DNA of 64,000 nucleotides, taken from positions 44,516,001 to 44,580,000 of the forward strand of contig OX419760.1 in NCBI GenBank assembly GCA_948567375.1. The letters run 5' to 3'. Made by a program: the position numbers and the translations under genes. The notes under the pieces were generated by a model that was not told the origin of the DNA, ran no database searches, and saw only the letters and a list, made by a program, of their open reading frames with translations. This stretch comes from Lunularia cruciata (lineage: Eukaryota; Streptophyta; Marchantiopsida; Lunulariales; Lunulariaceae). How positions within the stretch are numbered: position 1 is the stretch's first letter; each line of letters opens with the position of its first letter. Shown here piece by piece: positions 43,130 through 55,098 of this stretch.

Positions 43130-45420
43130 CCTCCAAACCCTTTGTCTTTCCTCTCTAGTAAGCTTGGGTCCAAGATCTGGGTCCCAAGTATCCTCTGTAA
43201 TTGTAGTAGGAGTGGAAGACGTACTGACTGACTGCTACATTGGGCCCTTGGGAGCAATAGTGTCATGCTCTTGACCACTAGAGGTCCCAACCTCTTTGTG
43301 AAAAACTCCCTCCACTCTGGCTGCAAGCTCCACATGTCCTCTGGCTGCATCCCATGTGGACCAAGAGTGTAATCCAAGTAGCCCACGCTCACCTGGATGG
43401 ACTCCAAGTAGACCACTCTCCCTAGTAGCTACTGGATGTGTCCCAAGAATACCATGTCCACTCGGTCCATCGCCCCCAGCATGTGCCTGAATCGTCTTGA
43501 TAGGCATAGGGCTCACAAGTGTCCGAGTGGTGATGCCTATCAAGCACATCCTACGTTGCTCTGCTAAGCCAAGGCTCACAATCCATGTCAAACAGTTCAG
43601 GTCCATAGCCTGACCTAACACCTGACGCCTGGATGCCTCTGACACTACTAGAACAGTGGTAATACCGGTGCAAAAACCCATCACTTGCTCTCTCTCATCA
43701 ATGTTGGGCTCCACCAACTGCTGTAATTGTGAATCCCAAACAAGTCCAGATCCTCCCTCTCGAAAAGCATGAGAGCTTGGGAAACTCATGAGTGTGGGAA
43801 ATGCAGCTCTAGGTTGTCCAACTAGGTTCACCACTGCCATAGGTGACCTATCAGCCACTACCATTGTCTGAGACTGACGCCCAACATCCAAGATATCATC
43901 AACAAGGATGTGGTCAAGTCGCTGAATCCCATCATAAGCACGCTGTAGAAGCTCTCTGGGTAAGAGGTTTGTCCACTAAAGATGAAGATGATGAGCCCGT
44001 GATCCCACTCTGGCTGCATCTAACAAAATAGTAGGTCCCATCCAAGAATGGACCTGATGTGTACTCGCCACCACTCTAGTGCGAGAATCACCCATCAAAG
44101 GAACGTTCTCTAAAAGGTAAGTTAGCGAAACAGACTGATGAACCTAAAGATGTCACAGTATCCATAACATCTCCCTAAACACACCAGAACAAGGATCCTG
44201 AAGACCCAATTCCTCTACCAGCACGTGTATGTCCCTGACATGGCCATCTAGAAATCACCAAGTGAATAGGCCCATGTCTCTCTAGGTCATGCGCCCCAAG
44301 TAAGGAAATGTCTCCTGGTAGGGCCTTCTGGTAACCTCTGATTGTTGACATTAGTAATAACTCCAAATACCAATAGGCCAAGTGTGCCACATGATGTAGA
44401 GAGACTCGCGTAGCAGTCTCATCTCTCTCTACATACAAGTACCTCTGTACTTGTATACCCGCCTATAATAGCGCAACTAGTCTGGTGTTGATCCCACTAA
44501 ACAACTCCAATAGGCATATCCCCTCTACTGGATACTGCCAAGCAATGAGTGTGGTATCCAGAGGTGTCAAAGCAATTGCCTCTGCAGGCTCATCCTCACA
44601 CTCATCTCCTGATGGTACAAAGGCTCCACTCCAAGCCTACTGCACCAATTGATCTGCATGATGCTGCAATGCTTCCTTTGAACTCCACAATGGAACATCC
44701 AAGGTGGATGAAACAATCCCACTCATACTCCAAAGCCGAGTGATCTCCTCTGGTACTAGAGTATCCTCTGTATGGGCGTTCCCCTCCAACAAGTCACCAG
44801 GCCAAATAATTGTACCACTGAAAGCTAAAACTGATGTTGCCATGGTCTCGGACTGTAGTGAGCCAAGACTACCACTATTGAAGCGTACTGGTAGGCAACA
44901 TACCCATCCCTCACCAGACTGCCAACCAGGTCTATAAGAGGCTATCTCCTCCCAATAGTCAATGCTGAAACCCATGGGGTATAACACTACTTCCCCAACT
45001 AGCACATCATATGACTCAGCTATTGTCGCTATGACTCAACTATCGTTGGAGTACTGACTTCACGGTGTGGCCTGTAGGCTCTGGAGCACGTACTACACTC
45101 CAAGTCACTGCTACTGATGCATCCACTTGTGCTGCTCCGCACATGAAGTCCAAAGCATCTCTATCACCAGCATATGAGGTGGAAGCCTCAGCACCCAAAT
45201 CTGATCTCCTCTGAGCTATAGCCATACTAGCCAATCTCTGCTCCAACTGCTCAATCCGAGTAACCATAGCTATGTCAGAAGTAAGGGCAGGTACTACACC
45301 CCTACTAGGTGTAGATCCTCTACCACCACCTCTACCACCTCGTCTTCCATGAACTGGACCTCCTCTATTACCAACCATAGTAGCCCTACCACTCCGTAAC
45401 TCCGGGTGTAGGTCAAAACA
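43130..45420 (-). pseudogene. Gypsy gag-RT intervening region (protease not recognised)
   Basis: Open stretches at 43,235-43,891 (218 aa), 44,175-44,438, 44,637-45,005 and 45,040-45,378 (Gly/Arg-rich GRRGGRGGGRGS then a short leucine-rich stretch). The region is long for a gag-RT spacer, and I could not find a clear D-T/S-G protease motif. It may hold a diverged protease plus extra sequence particular to this family. Confidence 0.45.
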
Positions 45421-46731
45421 CCGGTCACTAGTGTGACCAAATCTGTGGCAATGCTCACACTGCCTTTGTGCTGGCTATGATGCACCCGAGGTATCAGGTC
45501 CACTGCCTTGAGTACACTCTCTCCTATGGTGAGGTCCACCACAAGTCCAACAAGCAACACCACCACTCACTAGTTGTTGCGGACCCAAAAATGAGGATAA
45601 GGGTCTAACTCCACTAGGCCCTCCACTTGCTCCATAGGATTTGGGCTGTCCACCATGTCCTCAAAAAACAACTGGGCTTGGTTTGCTCTACTGCACTCTA
45701 GAAGACGTCACTGCCGTGGATGAGGTCTCCCTACCAAATCCAGATGTCACCACTCTCTCCTCCACCATATTGAGCTCAATACGGTCAGCCAAAGCAAAGA
45801 CTATTGCCAAAGTGAGTGAAGTAGCCTGCAACAACATAACATCACAAACTCTATGTCGCAACTCCCTGTCCAGTATCCCATACCAAAACAAGACTGCTTG
45901 GGCCTCAGTAACTCCCTGAGTGAAACTGATCAGCCGCCTCATGCGAGTGTATGCCTCAAGTAGGCTCTCTCTAGCCTTCCGTTGGAACTCCTGCAAGCTC
46001 TTCAGCTTGTCAGTCCGCACTCCCTGGTAGTTCTGCCTCAAACATAAGAAGAACTCCACCATGGGGTTAAACCCCGATACCACACCACCTCCTGCAGCAA
46101 TACCTCCACTCGTAGTAGCACTATCTCCAGCTAGTGCACCTCCACTAGCTCCACCCACACTACTCGAGCTAGAACTCGTAGATACAACTGATCTACTCTT
46201 GGCCACCAAGCCTGAAGTGATAGAGACATAGTTTGGAGACCAATAATGTCTCCATAACTGGATCTCCTCCAAATGAGCTCTCCTAAACTCATGGTAGTCA
46301 TCGATCGGTGGATCCTCCAAGTGCTGAAACAACCCCTTCCATGCCATGAAGGGTGTGAACAAAGTCAGGTTCCGCATCTGCTGCAAATCACACCAACTAT
46401 CAAACTCTTGGATGAAGTCATCCAACTCAATGGTACCCATTGTACCAGAGTAATGCCTAGGGCCTTTGGAGGCCCCATGAATCTCGTCCATGTCCCACAA
46501 CAACGGTGCAAACACACCAAGTGTACTCTCAACTAAATCAGCTCCTATGTCAAACTCCAACTCAAAGTTAATCTCCTCCCTCACTAGGGCTTGAGATACA
46601 GGCTGATACCAAGCACCACTCCTAGTAAACCCACTGCGTACTATAGGGCTAACTCCTTTGGAATCTCCAAAGAACTCCGTCGTGACAAAGTAACCACAAT
46701 AGCAAACCCGAACCACCAACAACAACCGCAA
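45420..46731 (-). pseudogene. Gypsy gag with two zinc knuckles (nearly intact)
   Basis: The frame 46,731-45,688 is open for 347 codons (the first codon is TTG; no good ATG was found upstream). It contains WDMDEIHG, a gag core (FIQEFDSWCD...FMAWKGLFQHLEDP), a Ser/Gly-rich spacer, then FLCLRQNYQGVRTDKLKSLQ with FQRKARESLLEAYTRMRRL, typical of retrotransposon gag. After one stop at 45,688 the reading continues to CWTCGGPHHRREC and CEHCHRFGHTSDRC, the second a perfect CX2CX4HX4C knuckle (about 45,428-45,469). Confidence 0.8.
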
Positions 46732-46961
46732 GTCGCAACAGCAAGTGCCCCACCAAGTGCTAACACCAACTAAGCACCACCCACTAATGTAACTCTAACC
46801 GAGATAACTACACTAGAGGAAAGGGCAACCTATAACCTACCATCATAACACACACTCTCACGGTCTGTAGGTCATCACTTCTTGCCTCACTGGAGAGAAA
46901 CAAAGGTAGTCTGATTGGTCATCACTCCAGCCTCACTACCGAGAGCACACTTGAGCACCAA

Positions 46962-48207
46962 TGCTCAAAAGTCAGGGCACCTCACACAAACATAGTGCAA
47001 AAATAGGAAGCAGAGAATAAAGGGGATCCAATCACAAGAAATCTAAACAAAAACCCTCCATCTCATAACACAACATGGGATTGACTCTACCACCATTTTA
47101 CATTTGACATAAGAGAAGTTTGTATCTAAGTCCTAAGCTACCATGATCACCAAGAATGGGATCAAATTGCCTCTCCTAGCCAAAGTTACATGTGTATAGG
47201 TAACAATGGCACAATCACTATATCAACAAGTGAGGGTGGACCAGTTGGCTAGGGCACAAGTCTAGGAACAAGAGATCTAGGAGTCAAGCCCTGTTGTGCA
47301 AAATCTAGTAGGAAAGGCAGATTTTGCCAACCAATGACCAAGATCTACTCTAAACTAGCTAGTCTCACGCCAGCAAGCTGGCTTGCTGGCCCTTCTGGGC
47401 CTTCGTAGCCCACAGCCCTATGCCTTAGGTTTTTCCAAATCACAAATTCATGAGAATAGCTTCCCAATTCCACTTTCAATTTGACTTTTTGAGCCCAACT
47501 TGCAGCAAATTGGTCGTGCCTTCACCTCCTGAGCTCAAAATCCCAACCATTGCTCGAAATTTGCACCTTCTTTGCTCAAAATTTGGCCAGCGCTTCTGCA
47601 CACCATCCGCCTAACTGCCAAATTTGCATCACTTGAACAAGCTTCTGCACACTAGGGAAACATTGAACTTGAATTGAGCTACCAACGATCCACTAAGCTT
47701 GGAGATACCACCAGCACTCAAAGTTCCTACACCCGATTTCCTCCTGACTTCACTTCTTTGATGTAATCAGATTGCTTACCTCTCTCAACTCAACTCAACT
47801 CAGATCAATACTTGATTTGTCACTCTATAAATTGCCAACAATTGGACATTGATTACAGTCAAGCCACACCCACTCAAGCATAGAGAATCCAGGTGATGCT
47901 CGCCAGCCTATGTCCACCATAGCCAGGAACTCGAAGGCTCAACATCAAAGAAGTGAGCTCTATGGAGCTCACTTCAAAACTATACCCCTTGGACTCAAGC
48001 TAGCTCTGAAACCCTAACAGTCCCGCTGCCGGCACACTCGATGGTGCAAATGGTGCAAAGTGACGGTGGGTCCCACCGTGAAGTCAGTACCACAAACACA
48101 AAATCTAACCGTCAAAAAGTAGTCTCTAAGAAATTGCTTAAATAACTCTAACTACTATTATTGGAACTCCAGTGTTTGAGAATCTAGATGCGGCACTACA
48201 AATGGCA
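46962..48207 (-). repeat. 5' LTR of the 42.6-48.2 kb gypsy element
   Basis: In element sense it starts near TGCCATTTGTAGTG (48,207) and ends near TTTTGAGCA (46,962), just before a candidate primer site TTGGTGCTCAAG. The start matches 59,675 onwards, and the last 80 bp (cttgtgattgga.cccc, tttgtgtgaggtgc) match the end of the window at 63,930-64,000, so both are LTRs of one family. Confidence 0.75.
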
Positions 48208-49480
48208 TGACATATATGTTCTAGCCAAGGGTGATCTTAGACTTTTATGCCTCCAAGAAGCCCATGACTTACCAATCGCTGGTCACATAGGTGTGGACAA
48301 GACCTTGGGAACCCTCCAATGGTGGTGGCCTGACATGGCATGAGATGTTCAAGAGTTTGTCCAATCGTGTGAGAGCTGTCAACATAACAAGGCCAACAAC
48401 TAGAAACCAAGCGGACTCCTTCAATTACTCTCCATTCCATCTACTTGATGGGAACATGTGAGCTTGGATCTCATTACATCCTTGCCCAAGACAAAGCAAG
48501 GTCACACATCATTTGTGGTGTTTGTGGATAAGCTTAGCAAATCTATTTGGCACCAACCTTTGATATTATGGATACTCCAACATTGGTGCAGATCTACTTT
48601 AACATTGTCTTCAAGCATCATGAGATACCTCATGTACTTATCTCTGACTTTGATCCTTGTTTCACTAGAAAATTTGGCAAGCACTCTTCTAGATACTCGA
48701 CACCAAGCTTGCTTTGTCCACGACCTATCATCTCAAACTAATGGACAAAATAAACATGAAAATTGCATCTTGGAGGATATTCTTTGTGCCTTTGTCAACA
48801 TTCACCATACCAATTGGGATAAATGTCTTGTAACTATGGAGTTTGTATATAATAATTTTGAACAAACAAGCACCAGATTCTCTCTTTTCTTCCTCAATTT
48901 TGGCAAGATCCACTTGTTCCAAGATCTCTTCTTGCTCCTCCTCCATCTCATGTCCCTCATACTTCCACCTTCTTGACCACCATATCCCAATCCCTCCAAC
49001 AAGCCAAATCTCATCTCCTTGTTGCTCAAAATTGTCAAAAAAAATATGCAAACCACCATCATTGTAATCTCACCTTTCAAATTAGTGATAAGGTCATGCT
49101 CTTGTCCAATAACCTACCTCTCCTACTTGATACCCAAGTCTGTAAATTTGTTCCTAATTGGATATGACACTTTGATGTCACCCAAATCATTTCTCTTGTT
49201 GTTTATCAACTTGCCTTGCCTTGTCATATGCACATCTATCCTATTTTTCATATTTCCAAGTTGAAATGTTGTTCCTAATCCATCCCTATCAATGATCACA
49301 AAGAGTATGAAGTTGATCAAATCCTTGCACATTGCCACATTCAACAAGGCTATTGACAACATATAAAATACAAAGTCCTCTAGAAAAGGTATCTCCTTCA
49401 TGATGCCACTTGGGAGCCTCTTTTTCATCTACATAATACACAAATGGCCATCCAAGAGTTTGAAGCTTCATTGGTGATAA
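48208..49480 (+). pseudogene. Chromovirus integrase with chromodomain (decayed)
   Basis: Zinc region: HDLPIAGHIGVDKTLGTLQW ... CESCQHNK. Core: HVSLDLITSLPKTKQGHTSF then VFVDKLSKS, with a frameshift, then DTPTLVQIYF and HEIPHVLISDFDPCFTRKFG (48,547-48,690; holds the second catalytic Asp), HTNWDKCLVTMEFVYNN (48,806-48,856). C-terminal chromodomain at about 49,305-49,450: EVDQILAHCHIQ ... YKVLWKR ... DATWEPLFHL. Frames shift several times. The chromodomain assigns it to chromoviruses. Confidence 0.8.
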
Positions 49481-49509
49481 AGACATCACTAACTAGCGAT
49501 GGGGGAATA

Positions 49510-49973
49510 TGTAACAATAAGGAGTTTAGCTATAAAGTTAGTCAAGGATAAAAAAAGTAGTGGACGGGCCAAATTAGCCTAGAATATTCTAGAAGTATCT
49601 AGGAAGCTACTTGGTACCCTCCCAAGTATTAGGTCACGTGTATGCCAAGTGACAACTTCTAGGAGGAAGCTTCCCCGTTCACTTAGCTTGCACCCCAAGT
49701 AGGTAGCTTCTAGAAGTTTCCAACTAGCTTAGCTTGCATGCCTAGTAGGTGGCTTTTAGAAGGAAGTTTCTTGAGAAGTTTCCCAATTAACTTGGCTTGC
49801 ATTCCAAGAAAGCGACTTAAGGAAACTTCTTGAGAAGATTCTCAAGAGCCTTGTATGCTCCCTATGAATACCAATGCCAAAGCTCATGTTAGGCATTTGG
49901 GTTTTTCCATACTCAAGTCTCCCAATGTGATCTTCCATTCTCCTATTTCTCTCCTTGGTCTTGATCTTTTACA
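49510..49973 (+). repeat. Chromovirus 3' LTR (464 bp)
   Basis: Starts TGTAACAATAAGG after a purine tract and ends ...TTTTACA. It matches the 5' LTR at 21,592-21,930. The sequence changes abruptly at 49,974 into the giant-LTR family, suggesting that the chromovirus had inserted into that LTR. Confidence 0.75.
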
Positions 49974-51120
49974 TTGGGGGAAGGCACTGTGGAAGAGGGA
50001 CCTATTGACACTATAGATGATGTGAAGAAATTCAAGGGAGTAGATTATCTAGCAAAGATTGTTTGTCCTTTTCTTTTTCAATTGCAGAATACTATGAAGT
50101 GGGTTGAGAAAGATCATCTAGAGGTGAAGAATGAGTTGCAAGTAGTGCACTATCTAAGTGAAGAAGTCTTGCAAATGAAGAAAAGATTGACCCAAGGAGA
50201 GGAAGACAAAGTACTTCAGGTTGATGTAGTTGTCCAGTACCAACATTCAAAAGATTTGCAAGAGAGTCTTGAGGAGCGTGGAAGTCTTTTTAAGCACTAC
50301 AAAGAAGCATTAAGGGAGCAAAAAATGGTGTTTGAGAGACTGACAACAAAATTTAAGGATGCGTATTTGGAAGCAATGCACTCCAAGGCCACCACGTTAG
50401 TAGTGGATCAAGAATAAGAGATCACATGTAGCAAAGAAGGATCAGGCCTAGCAACACGAGTTAGCAAGTTGGTATCACAAAGAAGAGAGATTGCAAGATT
50501 TGGTGAAGCAAGCAAAGGAACATATTGTCCAGTATGCAGAGGAGAAGAGGACATGGAAGGAGAATTTGAGGACTAAAAAATGTATCAGGTTGAGTTGGAA
50601 AAAAAAAGAGCTTGTGAGAAGATTACTCCAAAGAATGCAATGGAGTTAGTAGAAGAAGTTGTTTGGAGGGTAAAGATGATGTTAAGTGTAGAAGAAAAAG
50701 TGTAGTTGAAAGAAGCAAGATTTCACAAGTTGAAGTTGTTAGTGAAAGAGACAAGGAAGAGGAAGGCAAAGGATGTGGATATGAACAATCTTTTGATATG
50801 TCTTAAAGATTGAGTATATAGGAAGATGATTGAAGTAGGAGACAATGTTTGTCTCAGATTAGATCTTGTGAGATCAGAATTAGATGAACTTTGCAATGAT
50901 TTGAAGGTAGGAACGTAATGCAAAGTAACTGAAGTAGGAGTCTTTGGGTGAGATACTTGAGACATTAGAAGAAATTAGAGTAGAGATGATGACTTCAATT
51001 GCAATCCAAATTGAAGATGTGACAATAGAAGAAGTAGAACATGAACCCCAATTTCATGAGAAGGTTGTAGTTACATTGGGTGTAGAAGCTGAAGTAGAAG
51101 TAGACATTGGGTTTGAGTAG
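49974..51120 (+). pseudogene. LTR-encoded coiled-coil protein, copy delta
   Basis: The frame 49,974-50,417 is open for 147 codons: VDYLAKIVCPFLFQLQNTMK (compare VEYLREVVCPLLVRLEYRKK in copy gamma), then Glu/Lys/Leu-rich heptads (SEEVLQMKKRLTQGEEDKV). After 50,417 stops appear, but the same order continues to EVEVDIGFE-stop at 51,120. This copy best shows the central coiled-coil region. N-terminal domains are missing. Confidence 0.65.
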
Positions 51121-51890
51121 TAACAGATTTGAGATATGAAGAGGTAGAGTGACACTTCAGATCTGGAAATTTGTAAAGTAGCAATTAAAACAATATATTG
51201 TTAGATAATTGTTGAAGTGTTGAGGTACTTAAAGGAGGCATTTTTAGTGTTTTGAATTCATTTAGTTCAATTCAATATTGTAATTCTGAAGTTGAGTAAA
51301 GCAAAGTTCTATAACTCAATGCTTGTGCAACTTAATTGTGAGTATCAATCATATATGTGTGTTTGTGAGTGTTTGGAGAAGTTTGAATTGCAAGTTTGAG
51401 TGTGTTAGATGTTGGATTCTATAGCTTTGATTCCATTCTGTGTATTTGATTTCCAATGGAGTGCAATCAAGGCAATGCTTTGACAAATCAGTGAAGAATT
51501 GTGGTGTTGGTAATATTTTGCATTTGTGATCACAATGTTAGATTGATGTGAAGCAATTTCAATTGAGGAAGTGGAGGAGTGAAACAAAATTCCAAGGTGA
51601 AGTCACTTCATGGTTAAGTAGCCTTATTTTGGGAGAGCTAAATCATCACAATCAAGATTGAATTGGAAAGAGTTTGATGAAATGTGACTATGGATGTTAT
51701 TAATTTGCTTAACAAGATTGCAAATGGAACACTTATTACCATCTTCTAGATGTGGTTCTACCCAAGAGGCTAAAGATGCAACCAAGGAGAAATATTTGTG
51801 TCATTTTACTTCATATTTGACTTGTATCTCTATGGGAATGAAAAATTACTTACTAAATACCACAAAAGTGATACTTGTTGGGTTGTCACA
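49974..51890 (+). repeat. Giant gypsy LTR fragment (copy delta)
   Basis: It begins in the middle of the LTR protein frame (5' part missing at the chromovirus junction) and ends TTGGGTTGTCACA at 51,890. The last ~770 bp after the protein stop match 30,435-31,229 and 31,566-32,358. Confidence 0.75.
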
Positions 51891-52560
51891 ACCAAATGAG
51901 AAAAATGATTCATTTGTGTCCTATGGCCAACAACTTAACTAGCTCAATTGTATTTAGCTATGGTTGTTTCTCAACACGGCTTGTCTTGAGTGCTCATCAC
52001 ATATCTTGGCACTCAATTCACTAGTTTTCTTTGGAGAGCACTCTTTAGAGTCTTTAAAATCAAACTTGCAATGTCCATGACATCCAAACACAAACCGATG
52101 GACAAACAGAGCAAGCCAATTGCAGTATCAAGGACATGCTATGAGGCTTCAATTTGGAGGAGTAAGAAAGGTGGGACAAACTCCTTCCTTTGGTGGAATT
52201 TTCTTAGAATAATTTGGTGAATGCATCTACAAAACTCACACCATTCTTCCTCATGTATAGAGAACACTCTTTCATAACTTTGAGCCTAGTAAAGGATAGC
52301 ACAATGGCTACCAAAGTTAATGATGTTAATGCTTTTGTGTCTTGAATCCAACATGGCATGGAGAATGCCAAGAATAGGTTGCACATAGCCCAAAACTGCC
52401 AAAAAAATGTAGATTCACATTGCCGGTGTCGTCGGGAAAATAATCCATGCATACCATTGGTGCCATTTGGTGCAAGAGTTTTTTTTCTTCTTAAGTTACA
52501 ATGACTTGGCATTTTATGTTCTTGCATCTTGGGAGTATTGTTTATGTCATTGGTAAGTCG
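51891..52560 (+). pseudogene. Gypsy integrase core fragment
   Basis: The frame 51,990-52,220 reads YLGTQFTSFLWRALFRVFKI then KLAMSMTSKHKPMDKQSK, which corresponds to the SDRDTKFTS..FW..L ... YHPQTDGQTE part of gypsy integrase. It is followed by weak downstream matches (ASIWRSKKGGTNS). The remainder is too decayed to follow. It joins the delta LTR end directly at 51,890. Confidence 0.6.
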
Positions 52561-53093
52561 GAGGTTGGTTTGTGCTATTGTAAACTCGGGACTTATTTTG
52601 AGTGTTACATAAGCTCAAGAGATTTTTGAGTGTTACATAAGCTCAAGTTGTTTCTCCTATGGAACATAGCTCAAATGATTCTCTTATGTGACATAAGCTC
52701 AGGAGTTCTTTGGGATGTTCAAAAACTCAAGAGTTTATGTGTTAGATGAGCTGAAGGCTAAACAAGGAAGAGATTTTGGATTATGAGAGGAGGCTTGAAC
52801 AGGAGAACAAGTTTTACGCTTTGAGGACTGGCCTGTAGAGGGATTATTGAGAGTGAAGTGTAGTAGGGGAGAACAATCAAAGGGCGAGCTGGCTGTGAAG
52901 GTTTAAAAAGTAGAGTGTGATAAGAGAGAGAGAGAGGAAGATTTTGAGAGAGCAGAGGAGTTGCAGGGGCAGAGGAGTAGGGGAACAACACTTGGGAGAG
53001 AGGAGAGAAGGCTGCACAGGCTGGGAATTTCCTGGAAGGAATAGCTCATGGCCTGCATGGACAGAGGGGAAGTCAATCCAAGAGAGAGGTGTA

Positions 53094-53126
<33 letters not shown>

Positions 53127-53540
53127 TCAAGAAGGAGAGGGTTTTCGCAGGAAGAGATCTTGAAGGCAGGTGGCTTGGACAGACAGAGGGGAAGGAAATT
53201 TGAATGGGAAAGGCTGAAGACTGTGGGCTACAAGGAGATCTTTGGAGAGAGGTTGGGGAATCGAAGAAGAGTTTGGACAGGAATGTAACGACAGAAGAGA
53301 GAGTTTTGATAGGAATGTAAGGAAGGAAGAGAGGTTTGAGGAATCCAAGGAATAGAGAACAGAGGGTTTGGAGGAATTGAAATGGAGGGAACAGAGGAGA
53401 GGTTTGAGCATTGGAGTTGAGAGACTCTTCTGCAAAGTTCAGGGTTTAGGGTAAGTGTCAGACAGGCATTTGAAGCGCTTGGCAGAGCGAGCTCCTGAAG
53501 TGGTTGCACTCACAGCATTCCCAATCACAACATATCACGA
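52560..53540. other. Purine-rich stretch with short tandem motifs, possibly an LTR
   Basis: 52,590-52,740 has four spaced copies of an acataagctcaag-like motif. 52,770-53,440 is strongly purine-rich on plus (gagag/ggagg runs) with a CAAAA run at 53,093-53,125. The same style, in reverse, is found at 60,640-63,480. Open frames across it are low-complexity and not believed. It may be the LTR of the integrase fragment to its left. Confidence 0.35.
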
Positions 53541-55098
53541 GCTGGAGATTAGACCACACCTGTTTAGTCAGCGTAGATATATAATGACAAGGCTCTTGAA
53601 AGCAAGGAGTGGTGCCAGTGTAGTGGTGGCAGGGAGAACGAGAGTGACAGTTATAGAATGAAGGAGTTTGACAGCTCTTTCTTCCATCGAAGGTGGAAGA
53701 GATGTGAGAGTGTACATTGAATTTTCCTGAGATGACAAAGTAACATGATGGTTCAATAAGTTGAAGTGGTAAGTTGTTAATTCATTATGTCAGAATGATT
53801 ATACTATTAGTGGATTATTGTAAACTAAAAGTATTCCTAGATGTGCACACTAGACAATAAATATTTATTATTTTTACCAATCAATATCCAAATTAACCTT
53901 AAAAAAACCTAAATGGGACACTTCACATCCTTTTCCTTGGACAGCGTGATGGGGTCTTCCTATCCTTCTTGTTATTCTTTGCAATTGTCATTTTCTCTCA
54001 CACTTCACATTGCCTAAAGATCATCCAGCAAAACCAAATATCACTATTAGGATTCAGAGTTAGTTTTTGTGATCCACTAGAAATCCATAAAAGAATTTAA
54101 GGAAATAATAGGTGAAATGTTGGAATCCATACATGTCTTATGGATATCTAAAATCATGATGATAAAACGTCCATAAAATCCATAAAATCTAATGATCCAT
54201 AAAATTTAACAAGTTACTGATATTTAATCAACTTTTATGAAAGCATTATGAATTTGGTTGTCCATGTGAATTAGTAATATTTCATTTTCACTCTGACATC
54301 CGTAAACTCAATATCAAATTGTTATATGGTTCATTAGTACTTTATATAATCTTCCATGGAATCCAGACCATAATGTAAATTATATAAATATAAATATGAT
54401 ATAAAAAAGTAATTTTAAGTAATTATGTAAGAGAGTAATTGAATGCTCCTAAATTTTTTATCACCTCTATTATGTTGTACGGTTTCTTACATATAAAACT
54501 CCATCACCAAACATTCATCAATACATAATGGGGGGCCCTCCATTATATATTGTTTATGTTGTGGCCATGTAAACATCAATTGTGAAGATCATCTTGACAA
54601 TTGAGTATTGGCTACAAAGAATCTCATAGTCTAGAGTGGTTGTCACCCTATACTTCGAACTACATAACATTGTCACATGGTTATAAATTGCAACTACTTT
54701 AGTTGTATGTCCCAAAGACTTGGAGGCCAAAGCAAACACAGTTTGAGGTTCCTAGAACTTTCAAGATATTAGGAAGGAGCAATACCATCGGGTTCCTTCA
54801 ATTCAGTCTCAATGTATGGTAATGTACCATATACAAGACCTGTATATGGTCCTTGAACCTAAATGCCAAAGCAAGTTGATGGAAAATGTATGCAAATGTC
54901 TTGTGGTAACCATTGATCAACCTCAAATGGTTTCAGTCTGCATCCCATATCTTTTGATTTTGAATGGTACACTACTCACCGTAATTAGTGTGGGCCACGC
55001 TAATCACAAAGGTTGGAATTTGGACCTTTTTCCTGGTATTAGTGAGGACCATGCTAATTTTGGATAAGCAAAAATGCAGCAAAGCAATGTCACACTGA
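53541..55098. other. AT-rich stretch without recognised genes
   Basis: No coding sequence is supported. It includes a partial copy of the short dispersed element (53,946-53,997: gatggggtcttcctatcct). The stretch 54,560-54,760 shows weak resemblance to the unidentified duplicated gene (GAAGATCAT..TTGACAATTGAG and a minus frame ending ...SIVKMIF), which is not strong enough to call. Confidence 0.35.

Larger units (their letters stand above)
42594..48207 (-). mobile_element. Gypsy element with 1.25-kb LTR (5' part, RT-truncated)
   Basis: In element sense: 5' LTR (48,207-46,962), leader, gag (46,731-45,688), zinc knuckles (45,500-45,420), a long protease/spacer region (45,380-43,130), and RT (43,126-42,600) truncated before the YxDD box, where it meets another LTR. 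The coding sequence is less decayed than its neighbours (gag open for 347 codons), so it is probably one of the younger insertions. A second LTR of this family starts at 59,675. Confidence 0.75.
48208..49973 (+). mobile_element. Chromovirus 3' end (integrase, chromodomain, 3' LTR)
   Basis: The element is truncated on the left at the LTR start of the neighbouring gypsy (48,207). It retains the integrase zinc region and core, a chromodomain, a polypurine tract (about 49,495-49,508, gatgggggaata) and a complete 464-bp 3' LTR. Confidence 0.8.

Noticed and set aside
45688-46731. Host gene call for the 347-codon minus frame
   Set aside because: Gag signatures, downstream CCHC knuckles, RT and the flanking LTR show it is a retrotransposon gag.
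52877-53509. Minus-strand Leu/Ser/Pro-rich frames around 53 kb
   Set aside because: They arise from the purine-rich low-complexity stretch. There are no domains and several overlapping frames are equally open.
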